Positions 5,702 to 9,666 of a DNA stretch of 9,666 nucleotides are shown one piece after another; position 1 is the stretch's first letter, and the number at the start of each line of letters is the position of its first letter. Made by a program: the position numbers and the translations under genes. The notes beneath the pieces are model-generated. The model was given only the letters and a program-made list of their open reading frames with translations, ran no database searches and was not told the DNA's origin. This DNA is from Gulosibacter sediminis (GTDB lineage Bacteria; Actinomycetota; Actinomycetes; Actinomycetales; Microbacteriaceae), in NCBI RefSeq assembly GCF_014904065.1, contig NZ_JACXJG010000014.1:86530-96195 (forward strand). The letters are read 5' to 3'.

Positions 5702-8679
5702 CGCTGGGCACCCCCGTCGTGTCGGCGGGCCGTCGGCCGTGAGCCCGCAGTCGCGTCATCGACCGGGGTGGCGCCGCGAATCTCGGCGTCGTCGATGACG
5801 GTCGCGGCGACGTTGCGCTGGCCGAGTTGCTCTTCCTCGGCCTGGATGTCGAGCTCGGAGCCGAGCGAGCGCAGGATGTCGATGACCAGGGCGATCACGA
5901 TGAGGTAGACGCCGATATCGAAGATTGTCGAGGTAACGAAGACGATCTGACCGATGCCCGCGACGTCGCTGTCGATCCAAAAGCTCATCAGCGGCGGGTG
6001 GCCAAACAGCATCGGCGCGAGGGCCGAGCCGGCCGCCAGCACCATACCGATGCCGAGCAAGCGGCCGGCGTCGACCCGCACGGCGGCGTCAAGCTCCTCA
6101 CGGCCGCCCGCGAGGTAGCGCGCGGCGAGCGCAAGACCCGCGACGACGCCACCGGCGAAACCGCCGCCGGTCGAGTTGTGCCCGGCAAACAGCAAGTAGA
6201 GCGACATGATGAACAGGCCGTGGAAGATGAGCCGGACGACGACCTCGACCACGATCGAACGGTTGTCGGGGGCGAGCGAATTACCGGCGATGAGCCAGGC
6301 GCGGCGGTCCTCGCCGAACTTCTGCAGCATGGCCGCGCGCTTCTTCAGCGGGGGTCGCGGTGGTGGTGGCGTCTGTCGCTGCGAGCCACGCGCGCTGAGG
6401 TAGACGAGGCTCGCGACGCCGGTCGCGGCGGCAATAAGCACCGACAGCTCGCCCATCGTGTCCCAGCCGCGAATGTCGACGAGGGTGACGTTGACGACGT
6501 TGTACCCGTGCCCACCCTCGACCGCGAGTTCGGCAAAGCTGAGGCCGTCGGACGGTGCGATGCGGAAACCCATCGCGAGGGCGGTGATGACGCCGATGGC
6601 AATCGCCACGGCGAACGCAATCACCCAGCGCAGCCATGACGGCAGGTTGTTATCGATATGCGCGTGCTTCGCCGGCAGCCGACGCAGCACGAGCACGAAC
6701 ACGACGAGCGAGAGCGTCTCAATGAGCGCCTGCGTCATCGCGAGGTCGGGAGCCCCGTGCAGGGCAAAGATGATCGAAATGCCGTAGCCCGTCGCGCTAA
6801 CCAGGATCACACCGTGGAAGCGTCGCTTGGTCTGCGTCACGGCAATGGATGCGAGCACGAGCACCGCCACGATCGCGAGCTGCAACCACGAGAACTCAAG
6901 GGTGAGGTCGAGCTGCGAGTAGTCGATGAACGGTAGCGGCACGACAATGGCGGCCGCGAGCACGATGAAGATAATCGCGAGGTAGAAGGGCAGCGAACCG
7001 CGCTGGGTGCTCGAGGTGACGCGGGCTGCGACCGAGTCAACGATGCGCAGCGACAGCCAGTAGCCGCGAGCCGCCTCGAAGACGGCGGGCATGAACGACT
7101 GAGCGTGCTCGACCTTGCGGCGCCCGGCGAACAGCCCGAGACCGCCCAGCAGTGTGAGTGCCGAGAGCAAAAGTGCCGGCTCGAGGCCGTGCCAGATCGC
7201 GAGGTGGTAGGGCTCCCCGGACTCGATGGCGGGCGCGGTGTCGGCGAACTGCGCGATGAGGTGATCGATCGGCGTCGCGTAGAACGGGATGACGACGGTC
7301 GCGACGACGAGGATCACCGGCGAGATCAGGTCTTCGATGTGGCTCGTCGCCTTGACCACCGGGTCGACGCCGCGCTTCGTCGCGAAGGCACCGTACAGAA
7401 AGCGACAGGTGTACGCGACGGTGAGGATCGAACCGATCGCGGTGCCGATGAGCGCGACCCAGCCCCACGAATCGCCTGCCGAGGCAGCCCCGATGAAACT
7501 CGAAAACACGGCCTCTTTCGCCACGAAGCCCCACAGCGGCGGGATGCCCGCCATCGATGCGGCCGCAATGATCGCGGTGACGGCAAGAACCGGAGCGCTA
7601 CGCCCGAGACCGGAAATCTTACGAATGTCACGGGTACCCAGTTGGTGGTCGATGATGCCGACGATGAGGAACAGCGCAGCTTTGAACAGCGCGTGGCCGA
7701 TCACCATGGCGACGGCGGCGAGCACTGCGTCGCGCCCGCCGAAGCCAGCGATGGTCATCATGAAGCCGAGTTGCGACACCGTGCCGTAGGCGAGAATCAG
7801 CTTGAGGTCGAACTGCCGTAGCGCACGCCACCCGCCGACCAGCATCGTAGAGACACCGATGATGACGAGCGTCTCGGAGAATCCAGGCACATCGCTGAAG
7901 GAAGGCACGAGTCGCAACACGAGGTAGACGCCGGCCTTCACCATCGAGGCGGCGTGGAGGTAGGCAGAGACCGGGGTCGGCGCAGCCATGGCACCGGGAA
8001 GCCAGAAGTGGAACGGCAACTGCGCCGACTTGGTCAGCGCGCCGACGATCACGAGCATGAGCGCCGTGATGAGGAAGCCGTTGTGAGGGATGTCCGCGGT
8101 GAGGATCTGGCTGAAAAGCGCCGAGCCGGCCGCGACGTGCAACATCACCAGGCCGACGAGCATTGCGAGCCCACCCAGCGTCGTGACGAGCAGCGCCTGC
8201 ATCGCCGCACCTCGCGACGGGCGTCGACCGGTGTAGTGACCGATGAGCAGGTACGAGAGGATGCTCGTGGCCTCCCAGAACACGAACATCAGGTAAATAT
8301 TGTCGGTCGTGACGAGACCGAACATGACGCCCGCGAAGCCGAGCAAGACGCCAGCGAAACGGCCGAGTCCGGGCTCATCCTTCGTGAAGTAACTCGCGCA
8401 GTAGAGCAGCACGAGCGAGCCGATAGCAGTCACGATCATCGCGAGCACCCAGCTCAGGGCGTCAATGCGGAAGTCGAGGTTCATGCCGAGCTGCGGCAGC
8501 CACTGGTACGACACGCGCCAGGTTTCGCCGGCGAAGACCTGCGGCGCGTGGCTCGCGGTCCAGATGGCAGCTACCGCCGACACTGCTGCGCCGACGTAGA
8601 AGAGAGAGGTGCCGGGGAGTTTGCGGAGGAGTGGCATGCCTACGCTCGCTACTGCGAAGAGCGCGAGCAGGAAAGCCAT
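5698..8679 (-). CDS. mrpA: Na+/H+ antiporter subunit A fused to subunit B
   Basis: Largest subunit of the Mrp antiporter, homologous to NuoL. Counting from the ATG at 8679 the 993-residue product contains: the antiporter N-terminal domain (about 64-113); the main antiporter domain (about 126-418) with E136 in FVFWEATSILSY, K217 in ALTKSAQLPFHFWLP, and H242 and K248 in SAYLHAASMVKAGVYL; a DUF4040/MbhD-like region (about 606-673) with HGAPDLAMTQALIE (D645, E654); an MbhE-like part (about 690-763); a proline/basic linker (about 769-782); and an MrpB domain (about 798-938) with AGHNSTGGGFAGG. The end is hydrophilic. A separate mrpB gene is absent, as expected for the fused form known in actinobacteria. 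A GGGAG lies six bases before the ATG at 8679 but directly abuts an in-frame ATG at 8685, so 8679 is preferred; starting at 8685 would add two residues. First gene of the operon, divergent from the isomerase-like gene. Confidence 0.96.
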   Translation of the reverse strand: MAFLLALFAVASVGMPLLRKLPGTSLFYVGAAVSAVAAIWTASHAPQVFAGETWRVSYQWLPQLGMNLDFRIDALSWVLAMIVTAIGSLVLLYCASYFTKDEPGLGRFAGVLLGFAGVMFGLVTTDNIYLMFVFWEATSILSYLLIGHYTGRRPSRGAAMQALLVTTLGGLAMLVGLVMLHVAAGSALFSQILTADIPHNGFLITALMLVIVGALTKSAQLPFHFWLPGAMAAPTPVSAYLHAASMVKAGVYLVLRLVPSFSDVPGFSETLVIIGVSTMLVGGWRALRQFDLKLILAYGTVSQLGFMMTIAGFGGRDAVLAAVAMVIGHALFKAALFLIVGIIDHQLGTRDIRKISGLGRSAPVLAVTAIIAAASMAGIPPLWGFVAKEAVFSSFIGAASAGDSWGWVALIGTAIGSILTVAYTCRFLYGAFATKRGVDPVVKATSHIEDLISPVILVVATVVIPFYATPIDHLIAQFADTAPAIESGEPYHLAIWHGLEPALLLSALTLLGGLGLFAGRRKVEHAQSFMPAVFEAARGYWLSLRIVDSVAARVTSSTQRGSLPFYLAIIFIVLAAAIVVPLPFIDYSQLDLTLEFSWLQLAIVAVLVLASIAVTQTKRRFHGVILVSATGYGISIIFALHGAPDLAMTQALIETLSLVVFVLVLRRLPAKHAHIDNNLPSWLRWVIAFAVAIAIGVITALAMGFRIAPSDGLSFAELAVEGGHGYNVVNVTLVDIRGWDTMGELSVLIAAATGVASLVYLSARGSQRQTPPPPRPPLKKRAAMLQKFGEDRRAWLIAGNSLAPDNRSIVVEVVVRLIFHGLFIMSLYLLFAGHNSTGGGFAGGVVAGLALAARYLAGGREELDAAVRVDAGRLLGIGMVLAAGSALAPMLFGHPPLMSFWIDSDVAGIGQIVFVTSTIFDIGVYLIVIALVIDILRSLGSELDIQAEEEQLGQRNVAATVIDDAEIRGATPVDDATAGSRPTARRHDGGAQR

Positions 8680-8685
8680 CCGCAT

Positions 8686-8690
8686 CTCCC
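8686..8690 (-). promoter_or_regulatory. Shine-Dalgarno deciding the mrpA start
   Basis: GGGAG on the minus strand. It touches the ATG at 8685 with no spacer and is six bases before the in-frame ATG at 8679, so it favours the second start. Confidence 0.55.
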
Positions 8691-8697
8691 ATCTATT

Positions 8698-8729
8698 CGA
8701 GCCACAACTTCAACCATTATACCGGCTCG
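8698..8729. repeat. Inverted repeat around the mrp -10 box
   Basis: CGAGCC (8698-8703) and GGCTCG (8724-8729) form perfect 6-base arms separated by 20 bases that include the TATAAT. An operator is possible, but 6-base arms occur by chance in a G/C-rich intergenic region, and the pairing does not extend beyond them. Confidence 0.25.
8716..8721 (-). promoter_or_regulatory. Candidate -10 box of the mrp operon promoter
   Basis: A perfect TATAAT on the minus strand in an otherwise G/C-rich region. It predicts a transcript start near 8709 and a leader of about 30 bases carrying the GGGAG ribosome site. No convincing -35 hexamer is seen at 17 bases (AACCCC occupies that place), and the bases before the box, CGG, only half-match an extended -10. 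Transcription from here would cover mrpA to mrpG and possibly ilvD-ilvB. Confidence 0.55.
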
Positions 8730-8743
8730 CAAGGGTGTGGGGT

Positions 8744-8749
8744 TACGCT
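8744..8749 (+). promoter_or_regulatory. Candidate -10 box of the isomerase-like gene
   Basis: TACGCT fits the TAnnnT pattern and ends seven bases before the ATG at 8757. It would give a leaderless or nearly leaderless mRNA, consistent with the lack of a Shine-Dalgarno before that ATG. No clear -35 is visible. Confidence 0.35.
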
Positions 8750-8756
8750 GACCGCG

Positions 8757-9560
8757 ATGATCAAGATCGGTATGAGCACCTCGTGCACTTTCCCCAAACC
8801 AACGGCGCAGTCCTTCCAGATTGCGGCGGCCGCCGGCTACGACGGCATGGAGGTGATGGTGTCGACGGAAAACGACTCACGCAACCCGCACACGCTGCGT
8901 GCGCTGTCGCATCGCTTCGAACTGCCCGTGCTGTCGATTCACGCGCCGGTGCTGTTCTATACACAGTTCGTGTGGGGCACCAAGCCCGACGAAAAGCTGG
9001 TGCGCACCGTTGACCTCGCACATGAGGTCGGCGCGACGACGGTGGTCGTGCACCCGCCGTTTCGCTGGCAGGGCCAATACGCCACTCGCTTCGAGGAGCT
9101 CGTAACGAAGCTCGAGCACGACTCCGGCATCGCCATGGCCGTCGAGAACATGTTCCCGTGGAACGTCGCCGGTAGCCAGAAGGCCTATCTACCCGGCACC
9201 AACCCGATCGAGATGAACGTCGAGTCGATCACCCTCGATTTCTCGCACGCCGCGCTCTCTGGCGACGACTCGTTCGAGATGGCCAAGGCGGCCGGCGACC
9301 GCCTCCGCCACATCCACCTCTGCGATGGCGAAGCGCCAAACGGCAAAAAGCGCCTCTTTGACGAACACAGGATGCCCGGTCAAGGCGGCCAGCCCGTTGA
9401 AAAGACGCTGCGCTACCTCGCTGATCGCGGCTGGGATGGCCAAGTCGTGGCCGAGGTGAATACCCGCTCGGCGCGAAAGGACGAAGCAAAGCGCCTGCAC
9501 ATGCTTCGCGAAACACTCGAGTTCGCGCGTGAACACACGACGGTCGACTTCCCCAACTAA
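8757..9560 (+). CDS. Sugar phosphate isomerase/epimerase family protein (xylose isomerase-like TIM barrel)
   Basis: A 267-residue protein of the AP endonuclease 2/xylose isomerase-like superfamily; substrate unknown. The fold is indicated by a run of beta-strand ends carrying likely metal or catalytic residues: MEVMV (E32), SIHAP (H62), VVVHPP (H99), MAVEN (E130), ITLDFSHA (D161, H164), HIHLCDG (H187, D190), DEHRMPGQG (H204) and VAEVNT (E233). That order is the family's usual one for a divalent metal site. The length is typical of a single-domain member and no signal peptide is seen, so it should be cytoplasmic. The ATG at 8757 begins MIKIGMSTS, the first barrel strand. The frame is open upstream to 8631, but that would overlap mrpA and cover both promoters, so it is rejected. 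It is divergent from mrpA and stands alone; no neighbour hints at a pathway. Confidence 0.88.
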   Translation: MIKIGMSTSCTFPKPTAQSFQIAAAAGYDGMEVMVSTENDSRNPHTLRALSHRFELPVLSIHAPVLFYTQFVWGTKPDEKLVRTVDLAHEVGATTVVVHPPFRWQGQYATRFEELVTKLEHDSGIAMAVENMFPWNVAGSQKAYLPGTNPIEMNVESITLDFSHAALSGDDSFEMAKAAGDRLRHIHLCDGEAPNGKKRLFDEHRMPGQGGQPVEKTLRYLADRGWDGQVVAEVNTRSARKDEAKRLHMLRETLEFAREHTTVDFPN

Positions 9561-9565
9561 TCCCG

Positions 9566-9589
9566 GAGCTCCGGCTCCGGCCGGGGCTC
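9566..9589. other. G/C-rich hairpin just after the isomerase-like gene
   Basis: GAGCTCCGG (9566-9574) can pair with CCGGGGCTC (9581-9589) around a six-base loop, with one G-T wobble. It overlaps a 12-base perfect palindrome CCGGAGCTCCGG at 9563-9574. No T-run follows, so on its own it is not a typical intrinsic terminator; it may stabilise the mRNA end. Confidence 0.35.
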
Positions 9590-9611
9590 GAGAAAACGTC
9601 CGGAAAAAGCA

Positions 9612-9644
9612 AGAAGGGGTTCCCCAAAATGGGGAACCCCTTCT
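9612..9644. terminator. Strong hairpin terminator, probably bidirectional
   Basis: AGAAGGGGTTCCCC (9612-9625) pairs perfectly with 9631-9644 around the loop AAAAT, a 14-bp stem about 50 bases after the isomerase-like gene. On the plus strand it is followed by CTTAAGTTAAG, a poor T-run. On the minus strand it is followed by TGCTTTTT, a better one. It may stop transcription from both sides, including a minus-strand gene beyond the right edge. Confidence 0.75.
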
Positions 9645-9666
9645 CTTAAGTTAAGTTCGGCGGTGT

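Noticed and set aside
7954..8751. 265-codon plus-strand frame opposite the start of mrpA, and a similar 238-codon one at 7105-7821
   Set aside because: Antisense shadows of mrpA with hydrophilic, repetitive composition and no family resemblance; the first also crosses the divergent promoter region.
8631..8756. Upstream extension of the isomerase-like gene by 42 codons
   Set aside because: It would overlap the 5' end of mrpA and both promoters, and the homologous fold starts at MIKIG; the extension reads as non-conserved filler.
1..9666. CRISPR arrays, tRNA or rRNA genes, insertion sequences, phage or defence genes
   Set aside because: No spaced repeats, transposase-like proteins, tRNA-like folds or rRNA segments were seen on either strand; the window is nearly filled by housekeeping and transport genes.

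Overview
The window is high-GC, tightly packed DNA from an actinobacterium. Codons are strongly G/C-ending, genes overlap by a few bases, several starts look leaderless, and MrpA carries a fused MrpB domain. The protein style fits Micrococcales, perhaps Microbacteriaceae, but that placement is inference from recognition and not from any search.

Layout: one minus-strand gene train fills positions 1-8679. In the direction of transcription it starts with a six-cistron Mrp/Mnh-type monovalent cation/proton antiporter operon: mrpA (fused A+B), mrpC, mrpD, mrpE, mrpF, mrpG. Every cistron overlaps the next by 1-11 bases, so translation is probably coupled. Nine bases after the mrpG stop comes ilvD (dihydroxy-acid dehydratase), followed after 29 bases by ilvB (acetolactate synthase large subunit), which runs off the left edge. 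No terminator is visible between the antiporter genes and the branched-chain amino acid genes. A possible leaderless promoter for ilvD overlaps the mrpG stop codon.

A 77-base divergent intergenic region (8680-8756) separates mrpA from a plus-strand gene at 8757-9560, a TIM-barrel sugar phosphate isomerase/epimerase-like protein of unknown substrate. This region has a perfect TATAAT box facing mrpA and a candidate leaderless promoter facing the isomerase gene. A strong 14-bp hairpin at the right edge (9612-9644) probably terminates transcription. Its better T-run lies on the minus strand, so a minus-strand gene may end just right of the window.

Function: the Mrp genes would build a multisubunit membrane antiporter that exports Na+ (or another monovalent cation) in exchange for protons. 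IlvD and IlvB catalyse steps of valine/isoleucine/leucine synthesis. The two groups have no obvious biochemical link; they share strand and possibly transcription.

I see no wholly new system. The most notable signals are: a roughly 600-base patch spanning the end of ilvD and the start of ilvB whose codon usage differs sharply from the surroundings and which is bracketed by an 18-base direct repeat; a very acidic C-terminal tail on MrpC plus long charged tails on other small Mrp subunits; and the tight mrp-ilv junction. No stretch longer than about 110 bases lacks a gene.
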